Shown here one piece after another: positions 1 through 7,979 of a stretch of DNA of 22,998 bases. A program made the translations under genes and the position numbers. Every line of letters begins with the position of its first letter. Position 1 is the first letter of the stretch. Origin of the DNA: Ruminococcaceae bacterium UBA5408. Its GTDB lineage: Bacteria; Bacillota; Clostridia; Oscillospirales; Acutalibacteraceae. The notes below the pieces were generated by a model that saw only the letters and a program-made list of their open reading frames with translations, ran no database searches and was not told the origin of the DNA. The DNA is taken from the NCBI GenBank assembly GCA_002407645.1, contig DHNU01000003.1, forward strand, positions 29,638-52,635. Reading direction: 5' to 3'.

Positions 1-15
1 TTAGGAGGTAGAAAA

Positions 16-1188
16 ATGAAAAAGCGTATATTAGCAGCTGTACTTTCAGCTGTAATGCTGGCAGCCTCTGCATTTGGCTGTGCACAAGACGGAAACAAAC
101 AACCTGCATCAGGAAATACTGAGGCTGGTGATACTATTAAAATTGGCGGTCTTGCCCCGCTAACAGGAAATGTATCTGTTTACGGTGTTGCAACAAACAA
201 CGGAATTAAAATGGCAGTTGATGAAATTAACAAGGCCGGCGGCGTCCTTGAAAAGCAAATTGAATATATAGTATATGATGAAAAAGGCGACCCGATTGAG
301 GCCGTTAATGCTTATAATAAATTGGTTCAGGACGATAAAATTATTGCTCTTATAGGTGATGTTACTTCAAAACCAACTATTGCCGTAGCCCAAAAGGCTG
401 TAAAGGACCGTATACCGATGATTACAGCAACAGGTACTACAGCTGATATTACCAAAGCCGGCGATAATGTTTTCCGTGCCTGCTTTATTGACCCTTACCA
501 GGGCGAACTGATGGCTGAATATGCAGCGAAAAAGCTAAATGCAAAAACTGCCGCTATTATTTATGATAATGGTGATGACTATTCAACAGGAGTTGCCGAT
601 GCATTTGAAAAAGAGGCAAAAGAGGCAGGTATTACTATTACAAATAAAGAAGCATATCAGCCCGGAAGTGTTGATTTTAAATCGCAGCTTACAAAAATAA
701 AAGCCGGAAATCCGGATGTTCTAATGATACCTGCTTATTACTCTGACGTTGCTCTTATAGCTGCTCAGGCAAAAGATATCGGTATTAAATCTAAACTTTT
801 AGGTGCAGACGGTTGGGACGGTGTCCTTGAAAAAATTGATAAGAGCAATTTGGACGCTGTAAAAGACTGCTATTTCTGCAGCCAGTATTCACCGGAAAAT
901 AAAGACGAAAAATTGCAGAATTTCCTCAAACAGTATACTGAAAAATATAAAAGCGAAGCCAATATGTTCGCTGTTTTAGGCTATGATGCATTAGGAATGA
1001 TGGCTGCTGCTATTAACAAAGCCGGGAGCGTCGATTCCGAAAAAATTATCGAAGCTTTGAAAAATCTTGAATATAAGGGTCTTACAGGCAGCACAACATT
1101 TGACGAAAATCGCAACCCTGTAAGAGACGCCGTCATTACTACTATTGCAGACGGAAAATATAAGTTTGTTGAAAACTTTAAAAAGTGA
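16..1188 (+). CDS. livJ: Branched-chain amino acid ABC transporter substrate-binding lipoprotein
   Basis: Extracytoplasmic receptor of a LivJHMGF-type importer (type I periplasmic-binding fold, Leu/Ile/Val-binding family), expected to capture branched-chain or related amino acids and deliver them to LivH/LivM. The 390-aa product starts with a basic lipoprotein signal peptide. The lipobox is A19-F20-G21-C22, so Cys22 should be lipidated and anchor the protein to the outer face of the membrane. A polar Gln/Asn/Ser/Gly linker follows, and the mature domain opens with IKIGGLAPLTG, typical of this family. Start: an AGGAGG box at 4-9 precedes the ATG. It is first of five co-directional liv genes, but a perfect 12-bp hairpin terminator separates it from livH, so the receptor is probably made in excess over the permease. 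The exact ligand cannot be read from sequence. The promoter lies left of the window. Confidence 0.95.
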   Translation: MKKRILAAVLSAVMLAASAFGCAQDGNKQPASGNTEAGDTIKIGGLAPLTGNVSVYGVATNNGIKMAVDEINKAGGVLEKQIEYIVYDEKGDPIEAVNAYNKLVQDDKIIALIGDVTSKPTIAVAQKAVKDRIPMITATGTTADITKAGDNVFRACFIDPYQGELMAEYAAKKLNAKTAAIIYDNGDDYSTGVADAFEKEAKEAGITITNKEAYQPGSVDFKSQLTKIKAGNPDVLMIPAYYSDVALIAAQAKDIGIKSKLLGADGWDGVLEKIDKSNLDAVKDCYFCSQYSPENKDEKLQNFLKQYTEKYKSEANMFAVLGYDALGMMAAAINKAGSVDSEKIIEALKNLEYKGLTGSTTFDENRNPVRDAVITTIADGKYKFVENFKK

Positions 1189-1224
1189 TTTTACCCATTC
1201 ATTTTAGATACTTTATTATTTAAT

Positions 1225-1254
1225 AAAAAGAGGGTGGTAATTCACCCTCTTTTT
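1225..1254 (+). terminator. Intra-operon intrinsic terminator after livJ
   Basis: A perfect 12-bp inverted repeat, AAAAAGAGGGTG at 1225-1236 and CACCCTCTTTTT at 1243-1254, with a 6-nt loop. The 3' arm ends in five T, giving a rho-independent terminator shape. It lies 36 bp after the livJ stop and before livH in the same direction. Partial read-through would give more receptor than membrane and ATPase subunits. No clear separate promoter for livH is visible in the 58 bp between hairpin and start. Confidence 0.85.
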
Positions 1255-1312
1255 AAAGTTATAGGAGTAAACAATAATCGGTTTTTGTATTAAGCGTAGG
1301 AGGGTGCGACTT

Positions 1313-2194
1313 ATGGGTTTCTTTTCTCAAATAGTTAACGGCCTTGGCCTCGGAAGCATTTATGCTTTGATTGCTTTAGGCTACAGCATGGTTTATGGTA
1401 TAGTTCAACTTATTAACTTCGCCCATGGTGATATTATTATGGTTGGAGCCTATGTTGTATATGTAATTTTAGTTATTATGAATTTACCAATATGGCTTGC
1501 AGTATTGGGCTCAATTATATTTTGCGGGATTGCGGGTGTACTTATTCAGCGTATTGCATACCAAAGACTGCTAAATCACGACGCGCCCAGAATTTCACTG
1601 CTTATTACAGCTATAGGTGTAAGCATATTTTTACAAAACCTGTTTCAATTATTATTCGGTTCAGACGCGAAGTCAATGCCGAAAATGTTTTCTTTCAATT
1701 CTCTGAAATTCGGTACTCTTGAAATTACATCTTCTACTACCTTAAATATTGTAGTTTCGATTCTAATGATGGCAGGACTGCAACTTATGGTAAGCAAAAT
1801 GAAAATCGGAAAAGCTATGCGCGCTACATCTGAGGATGCAGGAGCTGCAAAGCTTATGGGTATTAATCCAAATACCACAATTGCATTTACATTCGGTGTT
1901 GGCTCAGCCCTTGCCTCGGTGGGTGCAATACTTTACTGTAACACATATCCGCAAATTAAACCTATAATGGGTGGACTGCTTGGACTTAAAGCTTTTGTTG
2001 CGGCTGTTTTGGGCGGTATAGGAAGCATACCCGGTGCTATGCTCGGCGGCTACCTTTTGGGTGTTTCGGAAAGCCTCACAAATGCTTATATCAGCAGCAG
2101 TTTAACCGACGCTGTTGTATTTGGAATATTGATAATTGTTTTGATTGTAAAGCCCACAGGACTTCTTGGCAAAAACGTAAGGGAGAAGGTGTAA
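1313..2194 (+). CDS. livH: Branched-chain amino acid ABC transporter permease LivH
   Basis: Inner-membrane permease subunit that pairs with LivM to form the translocation channel. The 293-aa product has the family's N-terminal pattern GLGLGSIYALIALGYSMVYG followed by INFAHGD, and multiple hydrophobic helices throughout. Start choice: an in-frame GTG at 1304 abuts the GGAGG box (1299-1303) with no spacing, so it cannot be used efficiently. The ATG at 1313 has 9-nt spacing and is preferred. The stop is 3 bp before the livM start, so the two permeases are probably translationally linked. Length and motifs are normal for the family. Confidence 0.95.
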   Translation: MGFFSQIVNGLGLGSIYALIALGYSMVYGIVQLINFAHGDIIMVGAYVVYVILVIMNLPIWLAVLGSIIFCGIAGVLIQRIAYQRLLNHDAPRISLLITAIGVSIFLQNLFQLLFGSDAKSMPKMFSFNSLKFGTLEITSSTTLNIVVSILMMAGLQLMVSKMKIGKAMRATSEDAGAAKLMGINPNTTIAFTFGVGSALASVGAILYCNTYPQIKPIMGGLLGLKAFVAAVLGGIGSIPGAMLGGYLLGVSESLTNAYISSSLTDAVVFGILIIVLIVKPTGLLGKNVREKV

Positions 2195-2197
2195 TAA

Positions 2198-3223
2198 TTG
2201 ATAGGACTGTCGAAAAAGAAAAAAATTTCTTATGCTTTGAATTTAATTATCGTATTAGCAGTATATGCAATCTTATCCTTTTCAATTAAACAGGGAAGCA
2301 TTAACAGCTACTATTCAGACCTTTTGAATATGGTATGTATTAATGTAATTCTTGCAGTAAGCTTAAACCTTGTTACAGGTTTGCTGGGGCAGCTTGTACT
2401 CGGTCACGCAGGTTTTATGCTTGTTGGAGCTTATGCTTCGGCACTTTTCACTTTAAATGTTAAAATGCCGCTTGTTTATTCGTTTCCAATCTCACTTGTT
2501 ATCGGTGGGCTTGCAGCAACTCTATTTGGCTTTATAATCGGCGTTCCCGCACTTCGTTTAAAAGGTGATTATCTGGCTATTATTACACTTGGATTCGGAG
2601 AAATTATAAGAGTCGTTGCAAATAATCTTACTATTACAAATGGTGCAAAAGGACTTTACGGTATTGATTCGCTAAATACAAGATATAACCCTACCGGCAT
2701 GTTTACTTATGTATTTTTTATCGCTGTTTTTGCAATATTCCTCAGCTTTACATTTGGTACGTCACGCCATGGGCGCGCTGTTATATCAATAAGAGAAGAT
2801 GAAATTGCAGCAGAGGCTTCAGGAATAAATACAACATATTATAAGCTTCTTGCTTTTATTTTAGCGGCATTTATAGCCGGCATAGCAGGCGGACTTTATG
2901 CTCATCAAATTGGTATTATCGACCCGGCTAAATTCGACTTTAACCGCTCTGTTGAAATTCTTGTAATGGTTGTATTGGGCGGAATGGGTTCAATTACAGG
3001 TTCTGTTATTTCTGCTTCTGTTTTAACTGTTTTGCCTGAAGCACTGCGCGGATTTTCAGATTACCGGATGCTTTTATATTCGATAGTTTTAATTTGTGTA
3101 ATGCTTTTCCGCCCCACAGGTTTACTCGGCAGAAGTGAGTTCTCTTTAATTAATATGATATACAAAATAAAAGAGAAAATTAATAAGCCAAATAAGAAAA
3201 AACCGGTCAAAAAGGAGGGTTAA
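2198..3223 (+). CDS. livM: Branched-chain amino acid ABC transporter permease LivM
   Basis: Second permease subunit of the importer. The 341-aa product carries the LivM pattern TGLLGQLVLGHAGFMLVGAY near residues 60-80 and later VLGGMGSITGSV, the region that corresponds to the cytoplasmic contact with the ATPases. Hydrophobic helices alternate with short loops, and the C-terminus is a strongly basic Lys-rich tail. The start is a TTG at 2198, immediately after the livH stop, with purine-rich GGGAG/AGAAGG (2181-2189) upstream. No ATG in the first part of the frame has a comparable binding site. The stop is 3 bp before livG. Confidence 0.94.
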   Translation: MIGLSKKKKISYALNLIIVLAVYAILSFSIKQGSINSYYSDLLNMVCINVILAVSLNLVTGLLGQLVLGHAGFMLVGAYASALFTLNVKMPLVYSFPISLVIGGLAATLFGFIIGVPALRLKGDYLAIITLGFGEIIRVVANNLTITNGAKGLYGIDSLNTRYNPTGMFTYVFFIAVFAIFLSFTFGTSRHGRAVISIREDEIAAEASGINTTYYKLLAFILAAFIAGIAGGLYAHQIGIIDPAKFDFNRSVEILVMVVLGGMGSITGSVISASVLTVLPEALRGFSDYRMLLYSIVLICVMLFRPTGLLGRSEFSLINMIYKIKEKINKPNKKKPVKKEG

Positions 3224-3226
3224 AGA

Positions 3227-3988
3227 ATGTCTGTACTTGAAACAAAGAATTTAGGAATAGCTTTCGGCGGCCTTCAAGCCCTTGAAGGCGTTCACTTTTC
3301 AATTGATGAAGGTGAAATTATAGGATTAATCGGCCCAAACGGAGCAGGAAAAACTACAGTGTTTAATCTTTTGACAGATGTTTATATGCCGACCGAGGGT
3401 GTAATCGAACTCGACGGGAACAATATTGTAGGTAAAAAAACATATCAGATTACTAAAAACGGAATTGCAAGAACTTTTCAAAATATCCGTTTGTTTAAGG
3501 ATATTACCGTAATTGACAATGTGAAAATTGCAATGAACGGCAGTATGAAATATTCGGTGCTGTCGGGTATCTTTCGTTTGCCCTCTTACAGAAAAGAGGA
3601 AAGAGCGGTTTCAAAGCGTGCGCACGAGCTTTTAAAAGTGTTCGGACTTGATGTGCACGCTCATGATATGGCTAAAAATCTTCCATATGGGGAACAGCGA
3701 AAACTTGAAATTGCGCGTGCGCTTGCAACTGACCCAAAGGTTCTTCTCCTCGATGAGCCTGCAGCAGGTATGAACCCTACCGAAACAATGGAACTTATGG
3801 AAACCATTAAGCTTATTCGTGACAAGTTTAAAGTAGCTGTTCTGCTGATTGAACACGATATGAACTTTGTTATGGGTATTTGTGAGCATTTGGTTGTTTT
3901 GGATTACGGAAGGATTATTGCAGAAGGCACACCTGAAAAGGTACGCAACGATCCTAAGGTTATAGCCGCATATCTTGGGGGTGAATAA
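3227..3988 (+). CDS. livG: Branched-chain amino acid ABC transporter ATP-binding protein LivG
   Basis: One of two cytoplasmic ATPases that power the importer. The 253-aa product has a complete ABC cassette: Walker A GPNGAGKT at residues 36-43, Q-loop Gln85 in ARTFQNIRLF, signature-like LPYGEQRKLEIARAL from residue 152, Walker B KVLLLDEP with catalytic Glu177, and H-loop His210. The LPYGEQ form of the signature and the long insert between Q-loop and signature are usual for LivG. AAGGAGG (3212-3218) precedes the ATG. It is tightly packed between livM and livF, one base separating its stop from the livF start. Confidence 0.95.
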   Translation: MSVLETKNLGIAFGGLQALEGVHFSIDEGEIIGLIGPNGAGKTTVFNLLTDVYMPTEGVIELDGNNIVGKKTYQITKNGIARTFQNIRLFKDITVIDNVKIAMNGSMKYSVLSGIFRLPSYRKEERAVSKRAHELLKVFGLDVHAHDMAKNLPYGEQRKLEIARALATDPKVLLLDEPAAGMNPTETMELMETIKLIRDKFKVAVLLIEHDMNFVMGICEHLVVLDYGRIIAEGTPEKVRNDPKVIAAYLGGE

Positions 3989-3989
3989 A

Positions 3990-4703
3990 ATGGGTGTTAT
4001 GTTGTCAGTTGAAAATTTGGATGTCTATTACGATTCAATTCACGCAATTAAAAATATTTCTTTTGAAGTTAACGAAGGCGAAATTGTAACCCTTATCGGT
4101 GCCAACGGTGCAGGCAAAACAACAACACTGCACGCAATCTCCGGTCTTGTTAAGCCGAAAAACGGTGAAATCAATTTTTGTTCCAATAATTTATGTAATA
4201 CAGTGGCACATAAAATAATAAGACTCGGTTTGGCACAAGTACCGGAGGGAAGAAGAATTTTTGCTAAAATGACGGTTCAGGAAAATCTTGAAATGGGTGC
4301 TTACATCAGAAATGACAATGACAAAATTGTAGATGATTTTGAAAGAGTATTCGAACGTCTTCCGCGTCTTAAAGAGCGCCGCAGACAGATGGCAGGTACT
4401 CTGAGCGGAGGAGAGCAGCAAATGCTTGCTATCGGCAGAGCGCTGATGTGCAACCCTAAAATGCTCCTTTTAGATGAACCTTCAATGGGACTTTCTCCTC
4501 TTTTGGTTAACGAAATTTTCAGCATTATTCAAGACGTAAACAAATCGGGAGTAACAATACTTTTGGTAGAACAGAATGCTAAAAAAGCCCTTGAAATTGC
4601 CAACAGGGCGTACGTTTTGGAAACAGGTTCAATAGCGATGAGCGGTGACGCAGACGAGCTTGCAAACAATAAAAAAGTTCAAAGCGCTTATTTGGGCGGT
4701 TAA
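3990..4703 (+). CDS. livF: Branched-chain amino acid ABC transporter ATP-binding protein LivF
   Basis: Second ATPase of the importer, forming a heterodimer with LivG. The 237-aa product shows Walker A GANGAGKT (37-44), signature LSGGEQQML (138-146), and Walker B with LLLDEPSMGLSP (159-170). VEQN replaces the usual H-loop His, which is normal for LivF. The open frame reaches back to a TTG at 3975 inside livG, but the ATG at 3990 is preceded by GGGGGTG (3977-3983) with 6-nt spacing and gives the usual N-terminus. An ATG at 3999 is the alternative. Last gene of the operon, followed at once by a terminator. Confidence 0.95.
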   Translation: MGVMLSVENLDVYYDSIHAIKNISFEVNEGEIVTLIGANGAGKTTTLHAISGLVKPKNGEINFCSNNLCNTVAHKIIRLGLAQVPEGRRIFAKMTVQENLEMGAYIRNDNDKIVDDFERVFERLPRLKERRRQMAGTLSGGEQQMLAIGRALMCNPKMLLLDEPSMGLSPLLVNEIFSIIQDVNKSGVTILLVEQNAKKALEIANRAYVLETGSIAMSGDADELANNKKVQSAYLGG

Positions 4704-4707
4704 ACAA

Positions 4708-4737
4708 AAAAGACGGAGGTTTTGCCTTCCGTCTTTT
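4708..4737 (+). terminator. Intrinsic terminator of the liv operon
   Basis: AAAAGACGGA at 4708-4717 pairs with TCCGTCTTTT at 4728-4737. Two further G-C pairs continue the stem if one T is bulged. The 3' arm ends in a T run. It starts 5 bp after the livF stop. Confidence 0.85.
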
Positions 4738-4779
4738 GCTTTTAAGTTATGGTATGTAAATACTGTTTTATAACATATA

Positions 4780-4996
4780 GGTTCTTTAACAATTGTTTGG
4801 GTAAATTAATATTTAATACCTACCCCTAACCCCTCCCATTTTTATTTCGAAGCGAAAATAGGCAGTTTCCGTTAAATGAGAGGGAGTTTTGGCAGTGAGG
4901 GGGCTGCGCCCACTCATGCCTCGTTCTCCTTCCGCACAAGATTGTTTGCGGTTTTTAGTTTGCTTGCTGTGCGGGAGGGTACAGGGAGTGAGAACC
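4780..4996. repeat. MITE-like dispersed repeat, copy 1 (217 bp)
   Basis: Non-coding palindromic element between the convergent livF and spoIID genes. The left end GGTTCTTTAACAATTG and the right end AGAACC (4991-4996) form a short terminal inverted repeat. The first 62 bp match the reverse complement of copy 3 (21776-21837) with about five differences. The middle and right parts match copy 2 (10189-10269), of which this copy carries an extra 63 bp lying between two TTCCG words (4867 and 4930). Internal inverted repeats include TTTCG/CGAAA (4845-4857) and CCGCACA/TGTGCGG. Short open frames here have no credible ribosome binding site. No transposase is visible and no clear target-site duplication. 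Confidence 0.7.
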
Positions 4997-5040
4997 CCAA
5001 CATTTCATATAAAACCAACATATATAGTACAAATTGTATT

Positions 5041-6132
5041 TTACATATTTGTGAGCGTTGTTTTTGGGTAATACCATGATAGAATTTGTTTATAATTTGA
5101 ACCTTGCTGTGCCATGTACTGTGCGCCTACCTGGCTCATGCCAACCCCGTGCCCGTAACCTTTAACTGTAAACTCAAAATTACCGTTAGAGTAGGATACG
5201 GTGAAATTTGCGGAGCGAAGCCCGAATGCACTGCGCACATCATTTCCTGTTACCGTTGTACCGCATATCTGCATGGTCTTTACTGTACCGGAGGATGTTC
5301 GTGTAATATTTTTAATCCAAGTGGATGCATCGCCCGAAAATTTAATTTTTGAATTGATTTTTAAAGCGCAAGTTTTAAACTTATCAACGGGAAACGTAGC
5401 CGAAGTTTGATATCCGCTTGAATATATATCGCCGGGGCTTGCGACGGGTACAAGATAATCGAGTTTTCCGCCCCAAACATCTTCCGAAGATTCAGTATTT
5501 CCGGATGAAATTGCATAATAAGTGGAGTCGGCGAGTTCATCTCCACTTTTAAGCACCTGTCCATATATTGAATCTACCGCTTTTGTAAGTGTACTATAAT
5601 ATGTATTAAAATTGCTGCCCCAACGATCCTGCATCTGCTGTTTTGTTACGTATATCTGCCAGCCCTGTGTGTCGGCGGAAAAATCCGCACCTTTAAGGGA
5701 TGGTGTAGGTTTCGCACGCTGTTGACTGCGCAGACGGCTGTAATATGTATAAGAGGCGACTCCCTGTGCTTTTAATGCTTCCACATTGTATGTAGGTGAC
5801 ATTTCAGTTGCAATAGCTCCGTAAAGAAAACTGCGGTCATCAGCGGTAATAACCTTATTACTTTTAGTATCCAAAATTTTGAAACCTAAATTTTTGTTTG
5901 AGGTGTTTTCTGCCTTTTTATCAGCCGTATTCTGGGGCTTTTTTTCTGTATTATTTTCAACTTTTTTTGATTCCTTGTTTTTTTCAGCTTTTTGGGACTC
6001 TATGTTTTGACTGCTTTTTGGAGATGATGGGGAAGTCTTTGTCTTGTCCGGAATTTTAGCACCCATTGATATGAACGGAACAAGAAACATTATTATAAAA
6101 AGCATAAGCCCGAGCATCGCTTTATTTTTCAT
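5041..6132 (-). CDS. spoIID: SpoIID-family sporulation lytic transglycosylase
   Basis: Homologue of the peptidoglycan lytic transglycosylase that, with SpoIIM/SpoIIP, remodels septal wall during engulfment of the forespore. The 363-aa product has a cytoplasmic Lys-containing start, one N-terminal membrane helix (about residues 6-24), then a Lys/Glu/Asn/Ser linker to about residue 80. The SpoIID domain follows: LYGAIATEMSPTYNVEALKA, with Glu110 at the expected catalytic position, AISSGNTESSEDVWGG, and the C-terminal HGVGMSQVGA motif at 328-337. The open frame extends 75 codons further upstream, but the ATG at 6132 has AAAGG 10 nt upstream and begins a proper membrane helix, so I start there. 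It stands alone, away from other sporulation genes in the window. No convincing sigma-E promoter was recognised. Confidence 0.9.
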   Translation of the reverse strand: MKNKAMLGLMLFIIMFLVPFISMGAKIPDKTKTSPSSPKSSQNIESQKAEKNKESKKVENNTEKKPQNTADKKAENTSNKNLGFKILDTKSNKVITADDRSFLYGAIATEMSPTYNVEALKAQGVASYTYYSRLRSQQRAKPTPSLKGADFSADTQGWQIYVTKQQMQDRWGSNFNTYYSTLTKAVDSIYGQVLKSGDELADSTYYAISSGNTESSEDVWGGKLDYLVPVASPGDIYSSGYQTSATFPVDKFKTCALKINSKIKFSGDASTWIKNITRTSSGTVKTMQICGTTVTGNDVRSAFGLRSANFTVSYSNGNFEFTVKGYGHGVGMSQVGAQYMAQQGSNYKQILSWYYPKTTLTNM

Positions 6133-6448
6133 AATATTCAAACCTTTCTCAGTGTAAAGTAAAAGTTTCTTAACAGAGGGATGAAACCCTCGCTTTAAAT
6201 TTCTTAATATTCTGTTAATGTGTTTAAGAGGAATTGATATTTGCAAAACCGAATATCCTTTAAGCTTTAGGCATTTAAACTTATACACTTTTATACACTT
6301 CCTTATTATGGTTATGTCCATAATTAATTTTACATCTATATAATATAGATTATTCATAACAAGCTTAAAATATTTCCCTAAAGCATAAATTCGACGTTAA
6401 AATGAAATTCCGAACAGTTTCTACTGCAATTTTGTTAATTTTGCAATC
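6133..6448. other. Intergenic region upstream of spoIID and gltA
   Basis: About 316 bp of AT-rich spacer between the divergent spoIID and citrate synthase genes. The minus-strand reading frame of spoIID stays open through part of it, but lacks coding character or a binding site. It contains a tandem 10-mer, TTATACACTT, at 6281-6300. It must hold the spoIID promoter, which I could not identify. Confidence 0.5.
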
Positions 6449-6477
6449 TTGACTTTGCATTTTGTGTGATATATTAT
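6449..6477 (+). promoter_or_regulatory. Putative vegetative promoter of citrate synthase
   Basis: TTGACT at 6449-6454 and TATTAT at 6472-6477 are separated by 17 bp, close to the sigma-A consensus. Transcription would begin near 6485, leaving a leader of about 100 nt that contains the hairpin at 6528-6571. Confidence 0.6.
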
Positions 6478-6527
6478 ATATTTATTAAATTACATTTATG
6501 CTTATTTATTATGTAAACCGTCAGCTC

Positions 6528-6571
6528 CTTCACGCGGAACCGAACGGTATTTTTTATAATTTTGCGTGAAG
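6528..6571 (+). promoter_or_regulatory. Leader hairpin ahead of citrate synthase
   Basis: An 8-bp perfect stem, CTTCACGC at 6528-6535 and GCGTGAAG at 6564-6571, encloses a 28-nt loop that has its own small ACC/GGT pairing. It ends 15 nt before the gltA ATG, and the start lacks a strong Shine-Dalgarno box. The 3' arm plus AAATGG is the only purine-rich stretch in place. Folding could therefore limit translation. The regulatory role is inference. Confidence 0.4.
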
Positions 6572-6586
6572 AAATGGTGTGCTTAA

Positions 6587-7957
6587 ATGGAAATTACTTC
6601 AAAGGAAGGAAATCTCGAACTTAAACGTTTATGTGATCAATTTCGTGCAAACAATAAAATCCCACCCGAGAAATTTGAACTGTATCAGGTGAAGCGAGGT
6701 CTGCGCAATCCCGACGGTACGGGTGTAATGGCGGGATTAACAAAAATTTGTAATGTTCACGGATATCTAATTGCGGATGGGGAGCGGATTCCGGATGTAG
6801 GTAAACTAACTTACAGAGGTATTGACATTAATGATATAGTAGATGCATGCGTAGCGGAAAACAGGTTCGGTTACGAAGAAGTTGCGTATCTTTTGCTTTT
6901 CGGAGAACTGCCAACCAAAGAACAACTTAATGATTTTTGTAAAACACTTAACAGTTTTAGGGAACTTCCGGAGTATTTTGCGGAAGATATGATTATAAAA
7001 GCACCGTCAAAAAATATTATGAATAAACTTGCACGTTCAGTTCTTGCTTTATATTCATATGATGACAATCCGGATGATACTTCGCTTGAGAATAATATGC
7101 GTCAGGCAATTCAGCTTATTGCAAGAATGCCCACTATTATGACATATGCTTATCAGGTAAAGCGCAGGCATTTCGATAAGAAGAGTATGTTTTTCCATCA
7201 AATTAATCCAAATCATTCGACTGCACAGTCAATTTTAAATGCAATTCGCCCCGACCGTGTATTTACAGATGAAGAAGCAAAACTTTTGGATGTCTGCCTT
7301 ATGGTACATGCGGAGCATGGGGGAGGAAACAACTCTACTTTTACTACCCGTGTGTTGTCTTCTACCGGAACTGATACATATTCAGCAATTGCCGCAGCAA
7401 TAGGTTCGCTTAAAGGTCCGCGCCACGGCGGAGCAAACCACAGGGTTATGACTATGATGAAAGAGATAATGAAAAATGTTCACAACTGGGAGGATGAAAC
7501 CGAACTCAGCAAATATCTTGAAAAGATATTAAGGGGTGAAGCAAATGACCATTCCGGTCTTATTTACGGTATGGGACATGCTGTTTATACTGTTTCAGAC
7601 CCGAGAGCGGTTATTTTAAAAGATACAGCGCGTAAAATGGCGGATGAAAAAGGTATGCTTGATGTATATGAGCTGTTTGAAAGGATTGAGAAACTTTCAC
7701 CGCAAGTATTTTCAAAAGTAAAAGGAGAAACAAAAGTAATTTCTGCAAATGTTGATTTCTATTCGGGACTTGTTTATAAAATGCTCGGAATTCCAAGTGA
7801 CCTTTATACTCCGCTTTTTGCTATTTCACGCATAGCCGGCTGGTGTGCACATAGAATTGAAGAAATGGAAACCTGCAAAAGAATTATGAGGCCTGCTTAT
7901 CGTTCCCTGTCTAAGAGCAGACCGTACGTTCCTATTAATAAAAGAGAACAGGGGTAA
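6587..7957 (+). CDS. gltA: Citrate synthase
   Basis: Condenses acetyl-CoA and oxaloacetate to citrate in the cytoplasm. In an anaerobe this usually feeds the oxidative branch to 2-oxoglutarate and glutamate. The 456-aa product is a full-length clostridial-type enzyme with an N-terminal extension of about 60 residues before the conserved LTYRGIDINDI. Catalytic residues are visible: His244 in HAEHGGGN, His280 in GPRHGGAN, and Asp390 in NVDFYSG. GMGHAVY at 328-334 and the Arg in SDPR also fit oxaloacetate binding. The start ATG has only a weak binding site, see the leader hairpin. A membrane protein gene follows after 22 bp and is probably co-transcribed. Methylcitrate synthase activity is a conceivable alternative, but no propionate genes are nearby. 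Confidence 0.95.
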   Translation: MEITSKEGNLELKRLCDQFRANNKIPPEKFELYQVKRGLRNPDGTGVMAGLTKICNVHGYLIADGERIPDVGKLTYRGIDINDIVDACVAENRFGYEEVAYLLLFGELPTKEQLNDFCKTLNSFRELPEYFAEDMIIKAPSKNIMNKLARSVLALYSYDDNPDDTSLENNMRQAIQLIARMPTIMTYAYQVKRRHFDKKSMFFHQINPNHSTAQSILNAIRPDRVFTDEEAKLLDVCLMVHAEHGGGNNSTFTTRVLSSTGTDTYSAIAAAIGSLKGPRHGGANHRVMTMMKEIMKNVHNWEDETELSKYLEKILRGEANDHSGLIYGMGHAVYTVSDPRAVILKDTARKMADEKGMLDVYELFERIEKLSPQVFSKVKGETKVISANVDFYSGLVYKMLGIPSDLYTPLFAISRIAGWCAHRIEEMETCKRIMRPAYRSLSKSRPYVPINKREQG

Positions 7958-7979
7958 CTTAGAAGGGACTGTTTATATA

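Noticed and set aside
4876..5079. Overlapping plus-strand open frames of 60-67 codons in the livF-spoIID gap
   Set aside because: They lie within the palindromic repeat and spoIID tail, lack ribosome binding sites, and are not maintained in the other repeat copies.
6281..6300. Tandem TTATACACTT words as DnaA boxes or an origin
   Set aside because: They differ from the DnaA box consensus TTATCCACA, only two occur, and no dnaA/dnaN genes or larger box cluster are nearby.
6133..6357. N-terminal extension of spoIID by 75 codons
   Set aside because: No binding site at the upstream ATG, sequence not protein-like, and it would bury the membrane anchor. The ATG at 6132 has a suitable AAAGG.
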